64,000 bases of DNA from Cheilinus undulatus (taxonomy: Eukaryota; Chordata; Actinopteri; Labriformes; Labridae), in NCBI RefSeq assembly GCF_018320785.1, contig NC_054882.1, forward strand, positions 31,376,719 to 31,440,718, in the 5' to 3' direction. The notes under the pieces are model-generated. The model ran no database searches, was not told the origin of the DNA, and saw only the letters and a program-made list of their open reading frames with translations. This document shows, one piece after another, positions 33,901-43,849 of the stretch (its first letter is position 1; each line of letters begins with the position of its first letter). The position numbers and the translations under genes were made by a program.

Positions 33901-36646
33901 ATTTTCAGAGATGAGTCAGTTCCTTTTGTGAATGGTTGGTAACGCCTCCCGCTTGAGAAGCAGTTTCCCTTTTTTCTTTTTGTGTCGTTTTTAGAAATAA
34001 AAAGGCAAAATTGTACCAGATGAAGAGCTTTTTGGGAGCTGAAAGATTGTCTCTTACTGGTGAGCTGACCCAAACAATCTAAAACTCTAAACAGAGCCAC
34101 TAATCCCATCACTTCAAGCGAGACTGGACAGACATAAATGAAGCCAAGCCTTTTGTTTATTGGCAGAAAACAGCAGATCATGTCAGTTGACAGGGTGGTC
34201 CTTAATGTGTGGCAATACGTGTTGCATTTCCATTACCAGTCCAGTCTGAATTAAGGTATCCTAGGCCACGTCTGTATGCAGTCTGGGCTGTTGGATGTCA
34301 AACTCTTTGAAGTGCCCATTTAGCACAAAGCAGACAGAAGCACAACAGATGAGCAAATGATGAGAAGATGAACAGTGAGCAAAAATTAAAACAATAGAAC
34401 AAAAGTAAGCATAAGGCAAAATGTGTGATGTAAGTAAAATGCATGAAAAGAAAAAGTAGAAAGGTAAGTTTTAGAAAGGGTCAGACCTGAATCCTGCTGA
34501 AAAGTCTGTGGGTGGCCTGAAGAGGGCTGTGCACAGGAAACGCCCTCATAATCTGGCAGATTTTGAAAGCTTTTGCAATGAAGAGTGGGTACATTTTGCC
34601 CAGTATAGAAATGTTACGCAGATGGACTCCTACCCAAAAAGACTGAATGTTGTAATCAAATCAAAGGGTGATTCAAAAAATTTTAATCTAGTGGTGTGCA
34701 TATTTATGCAACCAGTTTTTAAAAATGTTTTATTATTTGATCCTGAATTGTATATGTTAAAGACAGGCCTGCACAAAGAACTGGATGGGCCTGTGAGCAA
34801 ACTAGCGATGAGCCCTCCCCAGTTGTGATTCACTGATATCAGTGTGTGTTGGATCAGAAGCATTGGTGCTACTGTCATGGCTAACATTTACCTCGTTTTG
34901 GAGCTGAAAAGTGTGTCAAGCTTTAATTGGGTTTTGACGTACTGATGTTATTCATGCCACCATTTCCAACAGTTTTTTCCACACATTTTTTCTACATTTG
35001 AGCCATTTTTGCCTCTTTTAATCAATTTTTGCCACTTGATGCCCATTTTTGCCACTTCTAATCTGTTTTTGCTATTTTTAACTAATTTCCACTACTCAAG
35101 GCAGTTTTTCCCTTAACCAATTTTTGCCACTTTCCACAATTTTCTGCCCTTTTTTTCAGCATTTTCTGCTCGCTTAACCCATTGTTTCTGCTTCTTGTCC
35201 ATTTTGCCTCTTGTTTAACCCATTCTAGCCACCTTCAACCAATTTTTGCAGCTTTTCAATTGATTTTCACTATTTTTACCACCCATTTTTGCCCCTTTAA
35301 GCCCATTTTTGCCACTCTATAACCACTTTTTGCTGCATTTTTTTTTGCCACTTTTAACCAATTTTTTTGCCACTTTTTTAGATTAGATTTTATTTTCTGG
35401 CTTTTTATGCTTTTATTGACAGAGGAAGACTGTGGGCAGAATTCAAGTCAGGGGCGATTGAGCTGTGGAGCATACATGGAACGCGCCTAAAACCAACAGG
35501 CCACCTGCCCCCCCCAATTTTTGCCACTTTCCACCATTTTCTGCCCACTCTTAGCTCTTTTCTGCCTTTTTTTAACAAATTTTTGTTGCTTGTATGCCAT
35601 TTTTTCCTCCTTGAATCCATTCTTGCCACTCTGTCACCAAACATCACCACTTTCTTCTACATTTTTTTTTTGCCACTTTTAACCCTTTCTTTTTTGCCAG
35701 TTTTCACTGTTTTTGCCTTTTTGCAATTATTTAATTATTTTTTACCTCAAAGTTATTTCAGTTTTTTGTACTTTATTCTCTAGCATCCTGATGTTTGTTC
35801 ACATCATGGCTTAGCTATGAAATCAGGCATTACTTTACAAATGGTTTAGCCAGCGTGCCCATCCACATTGTTAACATCACAAAAAAGGTAATTCTGTTTT
35901 AAGAGAATGGGTTTAAAGTTTGAAAGTCTATGTTATACTACAGCATAAATAAATTAATTTCTTTTTTTTTTGCTTTGATAAGAGTGGTTATTTTTCAGGT
36001 TAAAAATAAAATGATAAAATATTGTTATGAATGATTAACTGTAAAATAGAGCATTACGTTGCTGACCTTCTTGGGCCCCCTATTTTGCTGGGTCCCAGAA
36101 AGCTCTCCCTTTTATCCTCCGTCATGAGTGGCCTTGGTTATAGGTTTCAGTAAACGCAGAAAAGTTGTGAAATGATGCATGTACGCCTCATGGTGTACAT
36201 CACAAAACTGTGCCATTTTGACAGGGGTGTATCAGCTTTTTCAATCCATGGTGCAAGAGAAAAGGGAAGTGTAAACAGCTTGAGTATATAAACAGGTCAA
36301 AAGTAGGGGAATGGTGGATCAAAGCTGTGTGAAAAGGCAGAAACCTGCTTAAATAAAAATAGGTGAGACAATATTACAAAGGCACAGTGAAATAAACATA
36401 AAATACGGTTTGAAAAATGTTCCCTTTTTTGCCTTAAGTATAAATGCTAAATCAGTGAACATTTAGGTTGCATATATTTAACATTCATTATTCTGTTCCC
36501 TTCTGCAGTCAGAGCAGCAGAGGACGCAGCAGCAGGCAGAATGGGCGCACCACGAGGAGAGAAAGAAGCTGAGGCGCTCAGCCGGACACCTGAGCAGCAG
36601 CCGGGGCAGAGGCTGGGGGAGAGGGAGAGGGAGAGGCCGGTACTGA
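9998..36646 (+). CDS. nol10: Nucleolar protein 10 (WD40 ribosome-biogenesis factor), complete, 21 coding exons
   Basis: Nucleolar WD40 protein, the vertebrate relative of yeast Enp2, implicated in small-subunit rRNA processing. Coding exons: 9998-10063, 10751-10796, 11591-11689, 11782-11859, 11944-11981, 12344-12480, 12580-12645, 12785-12845, 14156-14241, 14552-14630, 14929-15078, 15828-15894, 17215-17267, 23939-24065, 26051-26130, 26289-26387, 27934-28026, 28559-28735, 29396-29697, 32281-32383, 36509-36646. Phases join without a break to 714 codons plus TGA; human NOL10 is 688. The start is [22 protein letters not shown]40 repeats span about residues 40-340 ([36 protein letters not shown]). 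A NUC153 motif lies near 482-510 ([17 protein letters not shown]), followed by an acidic Ser/Glu tract near 537-560 and basic coiled sequence. The end is [13 protein letters not shown], an RG tail unlike human RRGRSFH. Introns carry many transposon remnants. Confidence 0.95.
10280..10750. repeat. Possible DNA-transposon fragment in nol10 intron 1
   Basis: The string TTGTCACGATACCAGGG with ACTTCGACACGATACTAG resembles the terminus of a common fish non-autonomous DNA transposon, but I cannot find its other end. The rest of the intron is plain AT-rich sequence. Confidence 0.3.
13002..13448. mobile_element. MITE-like element in nol10 intron 8
   Basis: The left end TAAAATCCGGTGTATAAGCC and the reversed right end TTAAATACGGTGTATAACCTG form terminal inverted repeats of about 20 bp sharing CGGTGTATAA, 447 bp apart. 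No coding capacity is seen. The family is not named here; a target duplication could not be set unambiguously. Confidence 0.6.
13449..14155. other. nol10 intron 8 remainder; nothing recognised
   Basis: AT-rich intron sequence running to the acceptor before exon 9. Open frames here are short and unrelated to known proteins. Confidence 0.4.
16040..16335. repeat. Interspersed repeat, copy 1 (nol10 intron 12)
   Basis: The segment shares ordered motifs with 33915-34225: GCAGTTTC-type start, TTTTAAGGATATAAAAA against TTTTTAGAAATAAAAA, ATCACTT, GACATAAAT and a 16-base identity CAGATCATGTCAGTT(A/G)A near the right end. Same orientation in both. It is a diverged transposon-derived repeat; no coding frame is supported. 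Confidence 0.5.
16336..17214. other. nol10 intron 12 remainder; nothing recognised
   Basis: Unremarkable AT-rich intron up to the acceptor TGTCTGACAG before exon 13. Confidence 0.4.
17550..18915 (+). mobile_element. Decayed Tc1/mariner element in nol10 intron 13
   Basis: Inverted ends are recognisable. The left end has ACAGAATCCAGTGATTTGCA and AATCTCATAAA at about 17605-17640. The right end reversed reads ACAGAATGCAATGATTTATA and AATCTCATAAA. Between them, at 18486-18680 on the plus strand, is a fragment of a Tc1-type DDE transposase: [31 protein letters not shown] and [15 protein letters not shown]. The usual QQDNAKPHT has become QQNNAKTHT and surrounding frames are broken, so it should be inactive. 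About 1.37 kb in all. Confidence 0.8.
18916..23938. other. nol10 intron 13 remainder, mostly unannotated
   Basis: About 5 kb of intron. It holds the 19.68-kb hairpin, a degenerate ATCGTAT/TCTCAT-rich stretch at 19435-19510, the left end of an hAT-like element at 20073 (CAGTGGTTCTCAGCTGGTGG, no matching right end found) and a fragment at about 22240-22295 resembling the 60.6-kb element. No exon other than exon 14 at the right boundary is supported. Confidence 0.5.
19677..19736. repeat. Near-perfect 27-bp inverted repeat (hairpin)
   Basis: Left arm 19677-19703 (ACCACCAGCAACCATAAATC... through GTGAC) and right arm 19710-19736 (GTCACATGATTTATGG... through GTGGT) are reverse complements at 26 of 27 positions. 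They are separated by the six bases ACACAG. Transcribed with nol10, this would fold into a stable stem-loop. Confidence 0.85.
24066..26050. repeat. nol10 intron 14 with a short satellite-like fragment
   Basis: Mostly unremarkable intron. At about 25878-25915 the plus strand reads CAGTTTATCCTCGAGTCAGA and GTGGACATTTGTGCA, matching the repeat unit of the tandem block at 43.85-44.2 kb, so a single stray unit is present. Confidence 0.5.
26388..27933. repeat. nol10 intron 16 with retroelement-tail-like segment
   Basis: At about 27305-27440 an ACAAT-repeat is followed by AACTTTATTCATCCCCGAAG, GGAAATTC and then GATAAA-type short repeats. This resembles the 3' tail of fish non-LTR retroelements. At 27640-27710 GCGATTAAAAAGTT...TTTGACAGCCC looks like a DNA-transposon end. 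Both are fragments without coding capacity. Confidence 0.4.
28240..28450 (+). mobile_element. tRNA-derived SINE in nol10 intron 17
   Basis: A polymerase III B-box-like GGGTTTGATCCCC (about 28287-28299) is followed by CATCCTTGGGTAAGAC, ACTGATGGTCACTCTACAT and a tail GTGCTATAAAAACT. This order matches fish tRNA-derived SINEs of the type described in cichlids (AFC-like). The A box is eroded. About 210 bp, plus orientation. Confidence 0.6.
28736..29395. other. nol10 intron 18; nothing recognised
   Basis: Short AT-rich intron ending in an A-rich run (29351-29366) before the acceptor TCCTTCCAG of exon 19. Confidence 0.4.
30220..30950. mobile_element. hAT-type non-autonomous element with perfect 8-bp target duplication
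   Basis: Termini TAGGGGTGCAACAATACA and GTATCGTTGCACCCCTA form inverted repeats. The element is flanked on both sides by TTGTTAAC (30212-30219 and 30951-30958), an exact 8-bp target duplication as left by hAT transposases. It is 731 bp long and has no transposase frame. It contains two identical 50-bp direct repeats, 30371-30420 and 30779-30828 (both start GCACAGCAGAACATGTGTCA). Confidence 0.9.
31038..31803. mobile_element. Second hAT-type non-autonomous element with perfect 8-bp target duplication
   Basis: Termini CAGTGGTTCCCAACTTGGGG and AAGGTTGGGAACCACTG are inverted repeats. ACATAAAG flanks both ends exactly (31030-31037 and 31804-31811). It is 766 bp long with no intact transposase frame, and a different family from the element 87 bp to its left. 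Confidence 0.9.
32384..33000. other. nol10 intron 20, left part; nothing recognised
   Basis: AT-rich intron sequence with no repeat family or exon that I recognise. Confidence 0.4.
33010..33780. mobile_element. Broken Tc1 remnants in opposite orientations
   Basis: On the minus strand, 33430-33200 encodes the amino end of a Tc1 transposase ([27 protein letters not shown]), and its expected leader lies further right, ending GGTCTGAATACTTCCTGAAT near 33750-33770. Directly left, 33040-33125 carries the next transposase segment in plus orientation ([21 protein letters not shown]). The two pieces therefore point in opposite directions: a rearranged or doubly inserted, dead element. Confidence 0.65.
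33915..34225. repeat. Interspersed repeat, copy 2 (nol10 intron 20)
   Basis: Diverged copy of the repeat at 16040-16335 in the same orientation; shared motifs are listed there. It lies beside an ATT-trinucleotide run at 33874-33905. Confidence 0.5.
34485..34715 (+). mobile_element. Tc1 transposase carboxy-terminal remnant
   Basis: The plus strand encodes [19 protein letters not shown], then [11 protein letters not shown] and [14 protein letters not shown]. This is the carboxy-terminal block of Tc1-like transposases around the last catalytic acidic residue (family SPDLNPIE, with Glu retained as AEK). The left part of the gene is missing, so the copy is dead. Confidence 0.75.
34780..36125 (+). 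repeat. TTTTGCCAC minisatellite element, copy 2 (most complete)
   Basis: Left end GGGCCTGTGAGCAAACTAG with GTGTGTTGGATCAGAAGCA, then an array of about 20-nt units (TTTTTGCCACTTTTAACCC and variants) from about 34965 to 35730. A right end follows with CACATCATGGCTTAGCTATG, GATAAGAGTGGTTATTT and GGGTCCCAGAAAGCTCTCC. A non-array segment interrupts the array at about 35375-35515. Similar GGGCC-rich ends suggest a DNA-transposon origin. Confidence 0.75.
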
Positions 36647-36906
36647 GGAGAGCAGCTCAGTGTTGTCTTCACTGAAAACGTCCACGGCCCACATCATGAC
36701 AGGCACATGCAGATGCCTTAAAAAATGGATCTTTAAGCTGCAGAGACTCAGTGGAGACGCGATGCATCGGTGGCAGAGACTGACGGAGACGAACACACAG
36801 GCCTGTCTCTCTCTCCTGGGTGGTCTGGACCATGTGTTTAGCTGCTCCCTGCAAATTTCACCCATACTGAGTAGAAACTCCCTGCGTCTTTTTTAACACT
36901 CAGGCC

Positions 36907-36912
36907 ATTAAA
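36907..36912 (+). terminator. nol10: Probable nol10 polyadenylation signal (ATTAAA)
   Basis: ATTAAA lies 261 nt after the nol10 stop codon, with T/G-rich sequence shortly downstream (TTCTTCTGTTG). It is the first good signal in the 3' untranslated region. Confidence 0.45.
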
Positions 36913-36919
36913 AGTTTCA

Positions 36920-37985
36920 AGACTGTAAATTCTTCTGTTGAATTCTGCTATCACAGCAAAGAAAGTTTGGTAATATGTGTGTAAAAATGTATTTTTAATG
37001 CTTTTTGTTGTTTATTGTTAAAACAACATGGATGAACAACTCTTGTACTATAGATTACATTAAGTACAAAACCTTTTTGTCTGCATGGTATTCATTCATC
37101 TTTCAGTGTGGCACCAGAGCGTGCTTTCTCTGCAGAAGTTAAGTACCTATATGCGTCATAAAGTAAGCGGAGAGGAGGAGAATTTTTCTTTTTTTTCTTT
37201 TCCCCGCCAACAACTGCAGTTCTTGGAAATAGAAGCCCTGCCTGGGTGTCCTCCCCATCCCCCCAAATTGCTAATGGTATGAACCCCCCCTGCCTCAGCA
37301 TTGGCCCATTTCAAAAGTGAGGGAGGTCTGTAAAAGCCCCTCAGCATGCCAACACTGGCCCCATGGCTCATTTGAACTCATTTGATGTCACCATGAATTT
37401 TCACCATGACCCATCTCCTACAAAAGCAAGAAGTGGAAAAAACGACAATGCCCAATTTCACGGGGGAGTTGTGTTCTGGGCAATTTCTTGGCAACGGATC
37501 TGTAGTTTCCTGAAGTCTCTGCTGGATTCCTGTGGCTTAACACCCTAGATTTCATACTGATAAAGCAAAATGATATTACAGGGCTTTATTTGTAGTTTCC
37601 TTATTTTTAAATCTGATTTTAAAGGCTTGGTACATGACAGTGTATCTGGTTCCCAGGACAGCAGAACAGCTTGCACATTTTTCGTACATCATGTACTTAT
37701 GGCTGCAGATTCCAGCATATAAATCCGGTGACAATGTTTTTGTCAATAAGGAAATTTAAAAAAGTATACATGAATTAAAAAAGAAACATCCATTACAGGA
37801 ATGTATAAAACCGGTGTATCGTAAAAAATAGACCTATCAAAAAGTTAGTGTTGTAAATTCTAGATTCATCTCATGCAAATTGAAATATTCCAGAGCATTT
37901 TTTTGTTTGAATCTTGATGATTTTGGCCTATAGCTCACAAAAACAAGAAATCTACTATCTCGAAATATTAGAATATTGTGGAAAG
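36920..37985. other. Intergenic, nothing recognised
   Basis: No exon-like structure beyond the nol10 3' end. The right part (from about 37800) leads into the Tc1-derived block. Confidence 0.4.
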
Positions 37986-39245
37986 GTCCTACCACCAACG
38001 TTTTCTCAAGCCTTCATTTGCTCATTCTTGTTCAGTAAACACAACCACAATCATTGGGAAGACTGCTGATTTGACAGTTGTCCAGAACACAATCACTGGC
38101 ACTCTCCACAAAGAGGGTAAGCCACAGAAGGTAGCTGCTGAAAGAGCAGGCTGTTCTGGCTGTATCACATCTATCCATGGAAAGTTAACTGGAAGAGAAA
38201 AGTGTGATAAGAAAAGGTGCACACGCAACAGGAATGAGCTCAGCGTTCTGTCAAACAAGACAGATTCAAGAACTTAAGGGAGTTCACATGGAGTGGATTG
38301 AGGTTGAAGTCAAAGGATCAAGAGCCACCACACAGACGGGTTAAGGAAATGGGCTACAAGTGTTTTTTTTATAAGTTTCGAGCCAAAGCTGAACCACAGA
38401 CATCTTAAGTGTCTCACCTGGGCTTAGGAAAAAAGTCCTGGTCAAAGTCCTGTTTTCAGATTACATTAAATTTTGCATTTCACTTGGAAATCAAGGTTTC
38501 CAGCATCTGGAGGATGATTGGAGAAGCACAGAATCTGAAGTGCTTCAAGTCCAGTGTTTTTAGTTTCCTCAGTCAGTGATGGTTTGGGTTGCCATGTCAC
38601 CTGCTGCTGTTGTTCCACTGTGCTTTATCAAGTCCAGAGTCAACGCTCTCAGCTGTCTTCTAGGAGATTTTAGAGCACTTCATACTTCATCTGCTGAGAA
38701 GTTTCAAGGGGTTACTGATGTCCTTTTCTAGCAGGATTTAGCACCTTCCCACAGCGAAGCCAAAACTACCAAAAACTGGTTTACTGGCCATAGTATCACT
38801 GTGTTTGATTGGCCACTTGTAGCCCATTCCTGGACCCGTCTTTGTGGTGGTGGTTCTTGATCCACTGGCTCCAGCCTCAGTCGACTACTTGTGAAGCTCC
38901 CCTAAGTTCTTGAATCTGCTTTGTTTGACAATCCTGTGAATGCTGAGCTCATCCCTGTTGCTCGGGCACCTTCTCTTAACACACTTCTCACTTCCAGTCA
39001 GCTTTCCATGAATATGCTTTGATACAACCTCTGACAACAGCCTAGCTTTTCAGCAATGACCTTCTGTGGCTTACCCTCCTTGTGTTGAGCGTCAGTGATT
39101 GTCTTTGGACATTTGGCAGGTCAGGAGTCTTCCCCATGATTACAGTTGTATGTACTAAACCAGAGTGAGAGAATGACGGTTCAGGAAACGTTTGCACTTG
39201 CACTCTTCCAAAATATTCTAATTGTTTGAGGTGCACCCGCATATG
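37985..39245. mobile_element. Mirror-image pair of Tc1-like remnants
   Basis: Sequence at 37985-38365 (plus) recurs inverted at about 38825-39240: CATTGGGAAGACTGCTGA against reversed ATCATGGGGAAGACTCCTGA, GAGGGTAAGCCACAGAAGGT in both, and GATTCAAGAACTTA in both. Between the arms, 38500-38830 on the plus strand carries a broken Tc1 catalytic segment (VMVWVAMSPAA, FIKSRVN, QDLAPSHS, KNWFTGHSITVFDWP). The result is a large inverted repeat with a transposase-derived spacer. No intact frame remains. Confidence 0.75.
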
Positions 39246-39402
39246 TTTAAATGAGCTAAAGGTTTACTTCATATTTACCATGAATCCCTGAGGTAGGAGG
39301 CTGGTTTAGCTGAGTTGGTAATGCAGGGCCCCCCATTTCCTTTCTCTCTCAAGCTGGTTTCTCCAAATAAGGCAAAAAGTCCCAAAAATAATCTTCTAAA
39401 AG

Positions 39403-39429
39403 ACACACACACACACACACACACACACA
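39403..39429. repeat. CA dinucleotide microsatellite
   Basis: An uninterrupted AC/CA run of about 27 bases. Confidence 0.95.
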
Positions 39430-40900
39430 AAGAAAAAACATGGAGGTGGATTAAAAGGGTCAAATTTCTTCTAATTTTCTACTTCTACGTTTTCACACCT
39501 CAGTAGAAATGGGTCAGGTTCTAAAAATACCTAAAAGACAAATCAGTTTTAACAAACAGTTTTAAGGGCAATTGTGAACTTTTATATCCAGGTCTTTGTT
39601 CAGAGATTTCCATCAGTAGAGACAAGGTCACTAAGGCCAGACAACAAAGCTTCAGTTTGGTTTACTCCGTTGTGTTGGGAAACCAGTGACACTGTCCCAC
39701 TGCAGAACGCCTAAACACCATTTAGCAAAGTGTCATCTGGTATAGCTCTATATTCTGGGCTCCCAGCAAATGGCCTCCCTTTTCCTTTCACAATGCTTTG
39801 GCCTCCCCATGACAACCAGCAACAAGGGTGCAGGAAGTGGGTCAACCAAAGCGGGAGAAAAACGAGAAAGGAAATTGAGTTTCCACAGAGGCCATGCTGG
39901 AGGTGTTATTTGACACGTTATTCCATTAAAAGAAGCCAATATTGTTGTGGTAGAACATTTCTGATGTAGATTTATCACTTTACTTGTGTACATTTCTGCT
40001 CTTAATTAGAGAAAATAAGTGCTGCATTACCAGGGGATGTTAGAGAAGCTGTCAATTTTCTGTTGAGTTTTGAGTAAAAAAAAAAAAAATTTTTACTAGA
40101 GGTAACCAAGGTTTATGTTTGCATTTACATTGCATGTGTTGATGATGACTGTACTGTTTGGGCTGTGATTGCCATGCAGTAGGATAGAGAAGGTCTTCAC
40201 CCTTGTATGATGGTTAGTGAGAGCTAGCATGGAGGGTGGTCCCTCTATGACACTAGAGTTCACTGTCCAGCCTCCTTAAGGTGTCACAAGACTAATCATA
40301 CACACCTGCAAAAGAAGGTTCTGACTTGAGATGTAGTGGCGCTTGCTGCAGATCAGTCCACACAGTTGAGCTGGAGGGCCTGAAAGGGGCCACGTGGTTG
40401 GGGAGGTAGCATTAGCATTGCCACTAACTGGAGCTTGTACAAAACCTGGGTCTACTGAAGGTGGTGGTGAAGTGGCAACTAAAGAACATATGGTTGGTTA
40501 AGTAACTTTTCAGAGGGGCATAACTAGATTAGGGGTCTTTTTACAGAGTTTTTATTCTTTACATATGCAGTTAGAGGAAATCAAAGAATTGTTTTTGTCT
40601 GACTAAAACTGGACTTTGAAATACAGGCAAACTTGTTTGTCAATCAAATGTCTTGGAGTCAGACCAAAACATTTAGCAATCAATACCATGCAATCGTCAC
40701 ACTTGGTCCAGTTAGATCACCCTGCCTTTACTAACTTTGTACTTTATTTTGAGTCATTTTTGTTTGAGACAGCTCTCCAACATTCCACACTTTTTAAAAA
40801 TAATTCAAGGGGCCGTCATATTGTTATACCATGTTGCACACCTGTGCTCAGTTGGGTTACTTTACTATGGATGTAAAGGACTAAGTGGTTGACATCCTCG
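39430..40900. other. Intergenic, nothing recognised
   Basis: No gene, RNA or identifiable repeat family. A 13-base A run at about 40077-40089 is the only low-complexity feature. Confidence 0.4.
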
Positions 40901-40914
40901 TGGCTGCATGTACT

Positions 40915-41130
40915 TTCTGTATGGTTAGTAACCTTGCAAAGCTGATGGATTGGCTGGATTCCATGTTTGTCATTAGAGATATCCATCTTGCAAAGCTCCA
41001 ATCTGAAACAATTGTGCCCAGTCTGAAAAGGCTTTGGACCAATCAGTGTCATCTGAGGAAAGCGAGTCGGTAGCGACAGGTGTGGTTTAATTGTACTAAA
41101 AGCCTGTAAACAGTGCAGACCTGTGTAGCA
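40915..41130 (-). mobile_element. Partial copy C of the TAACCT hAT-like family
   Basis: In minus orientation this segment contains GGAGCTTTGCAAGATGGAT, then AATCCATC and CTTTGCAAGGTTA, matching the right-hand end of copies A (about 9090-9155) and B (about 45735-45811). The left end is not recognised. A 149-codon minus-strand frame across it is derived from the repeat and is not a gene. Confidence 0.55.
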
Positions 41131-41173
41131 TTTAGCTTGGATATAGCTATAGTAAAGTAGCAGGTTTTTTTTA

Positions 41174-41440
41174 TCAGAACTGGGCAGCATTTTTTTATTA
41201 CAAGAGCAGCAAAGAATCACACCAAGTTTTTCTTGGCAGAAAAGATGCTTTTGCTCGTCTCCCAACCGGCTTTGGCATAATTTTGGGATAGTTGCTGTTG
41301 GAGTTTAGTTGTACTGTAGCTCCAGTTTTATACAGTTCTATCAGAACTGGGCAACATTTCAAGAATCAAGAATTACACTAAAGTTTTCTTAGTGGAAAAG
41401 ATGTTTTGCCTTTCTCCTGACCAGCTTCGTTGTGAGTTTG
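41174..41440. repeat. Local tandem duplication, unit about 165 bp
   Basis: TATCAGAACTGGGCAGCATTT...GGCAGAAAAGATGCTTTTGC at 41174-41255 recurs as TATCAGAACTGGGCAACATTT...GTGGAAAAGATGTTTTGCC at 41339-41420. The copies are diverged but collinear. Confidence 0.6.
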
Positions 41441-42944
41441 TTTCATGGTTGGTTAGCTTCTACTGTGACAAGTTCACTCTGGAGCTGCACATGCTGACTT
41501 CAACGTACGCTTTGTTGTTCTGATTTGGCGTTAGTAAATGTGACAGAACATTGTTCCAGTCACCCTCTGAGGTTCTGGCCTTTCCTAACGCTTTCTATAA
41601 CTCTTGCCCTGATGGATGTGGGACATATCCAATGCAACAGAAATGTGAAACAGACTATCTGGTTGTATAGTTAGTGCTAATAACAAACATACTAATATGC
41701 TAAGAGTAAGATTTATCCGAGCACCGTGTTGCTAACAAGGCTCAAAAAGATGCTAGCATGATAGCATCTGGTCTGCAAAATAAATTACGTGAATAAAACT
41801 TCCTGCCAGCAGTTTGGGTATCCATTTTCCTTAATGTTCAGTATTCTCACTCATGACTGGAAATCTGAAACTGGTGCCATGAAATTGCAATGTCCCTAAT
41901 CAACTCCATCTAAGGACATGGGTCCATTTTTTTCTTTTGTTGTTTCCAAAATAATCTTCCCCATGACACACAGATATATAATCACTGTCAAAAATCAACT
42001 TCAAGTTTAATAGGTCATTTTCACTACAGTTTTACTATTGCTAAATGTCTCTATTCTGGTATAAACTTAACATTTTCTTCTTTTAACACCCCAGGAGGTA
42101 GAATTGGCCGGCACTTTAACCTACACAAAGTATGGTAATACTTCTTATTTGGTCTGGACCTCCTGGACCAGTGATCTGAGGACTGTGGTTGCATTGCATC
42201 TTTTAAATATCACTTGTCTTTTTACTTTCAACTAAAAGCAATAAAGGCCAACATTTGAGGGAGAAATGGAGGTCAGAGAATAGTTTAATATCATGGGGGT
42301 TATGGTAATGCCATGGTGCTGAGACATCTGCTTTATTTTAGATCTTTGTCATGATTGAGCTGCCTTGTTAATGCCATCAGAGATTCTCCAGCTGAAGGAA
42401 AATGACTCATCTCTTTTAATAGAAATGTGGTTGAACAATTAATAATGAAGTCCACCCTGTTTCATCCTCCAATGAGATCATTCTTTGAATATGCAGGCTG
42501 GTCGCTAATATCCCTCAACCATCATCTTCAATTAGAGGAACTTTGTTTAATGCTAATTTTGGCTTTGTTTAGAGTTGAATTGCCAGTATGGCAGTCCACA
42601 AAATCAAATCCAAGGAAAGAATTTTTCATTATTGATCTTCTGTTAACTAAAGGATATGAAACATACTCAATGGGGATATCTTGAGCCACTCTTGCAGACA
42701 CCCGAAGCACACCTTTTAACCACGTAAAAGTTACAAATCAAGAACTTCTGCCTAGTTGGGGGAGAGAGCAAGCAAGAGAGGTAGAACAGAAGCATGCATT
42801 GGCAGCAATGATGGTCATGAAAGGTGTTTTACAGCAGGAGGAGAAAGTGCAGGCCTGTGTTTATCCTTCAGTATGCTTAAGCTTTTTGTCCTCAACAGAG
42901 AGAAGCCTCACTTCAACACCACCAACAAAGTAAGTTAAGTGTTC
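41441..42944. other. Intergenic, nothing recognised
   Basis: AT-rich sequence without supported genes. Frames of 60-85 codons are isolated and match no family I know. Confidence 0.4.
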
Positions 42945-43480
42945 AGACACAAAAAGTAAAAAAAACTCAATGGCCTGACCTGCAAAATCTGACTACTGAA
43001 AGATTAATAAAGTTGAGTAAACAAGGTGCGTACAAGAACAAATCTTATCCTCCATGTAAACACAGAAACACAGCTTACATAGCTAGGGCTAAGGCTAACA
43101 AAGCTTAGTTAGCTTTGTAAGCCACATAGGTAACACATCTTGTGTAGCTTACGTAGCTAAAACGAAAGAACCTACATTGTCTACATTATCTTATGCTATG
43201 TTTGCTAAGCTCAAGTTGCTAAAGCTCAAGCTAATGTAGCTAAACTGGCCTACGTAGTAACATTAACTATGCTAGGGTAGCTACGTTAGCAAACAGAGCT
43301 AAAGTGAGCCATCTTTCACGTAGCTACTTTTAAAATGGGTCCATACATAATTCAATCCCGGGTGAGACTTCTGATCTTTTTTGTTTGATTTATAAAATGT
43401 TGTTTAGTCTGTTGTGTTTTCAATGTGTTTTTTTCCTGAATGTACTGCTAGACTTTGTTTCTGAATAAAATTTGATTAAA
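42945..43480 (+). repeat. TAGCTA-rich interspersed element, copy 1
   Basis: The left end has GGCCTGACCTGCAAAATCTG, AGTAAACAAGG and CTTATCCTCCATG. The middle (about 43070-43330) is dense in TAGCT/GCTAA motifs (TACATAGCTAGGGCTAAGGC, TTACGTAGCTAAAACG). The right end has AAAATGGGTCCATACATAA, CTTAGTCTG-like sequence, AATAAAATTTGATT and an A run at 43472-43480. The same order appears at 50360-51110. The terminal AATAAA plus A run suggests retroposition. Confidence 0.65.
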
Positions 43481-43849
43481 AAAAAAACTTCTAAAACATT
43501 CTATCGCCATATTAGGTACTTCTAATCTGACAGCTGGCGTCTCACAGTAGTGGTCTGGAGGGGGTGTCTGAGATCTGTGGTCTGCAGCTAGACCCCTCTT
43601 AAAGAGATCAGGGCACTGTGCAGTTATTTTGGGGGAAATTTGCCCTTTCTATGCGCAAATTGGCCTCTTTCCAATGAGCATCTTCATCACAAATACTGTG
43701 GCTAAGAAGCAAGCACAGAGTGACACTCATTAATTCAACCTGCCAAAGTCACTAGTTGTACCTAGCTGTACCTACTACAGCTGAAATCCACCAAAATTTT
43801 TCAGGTTGGCGGGTATTAATGTCAATTCCCAGGTAAAAATGTTATAAGC

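Noticed and set aside
40816..41265. 149-codon minus-strand open frame
   Set aside because: It runs through copy C of the hAT-like family; its peptide mirrors the translated repeat ends and has no domain.
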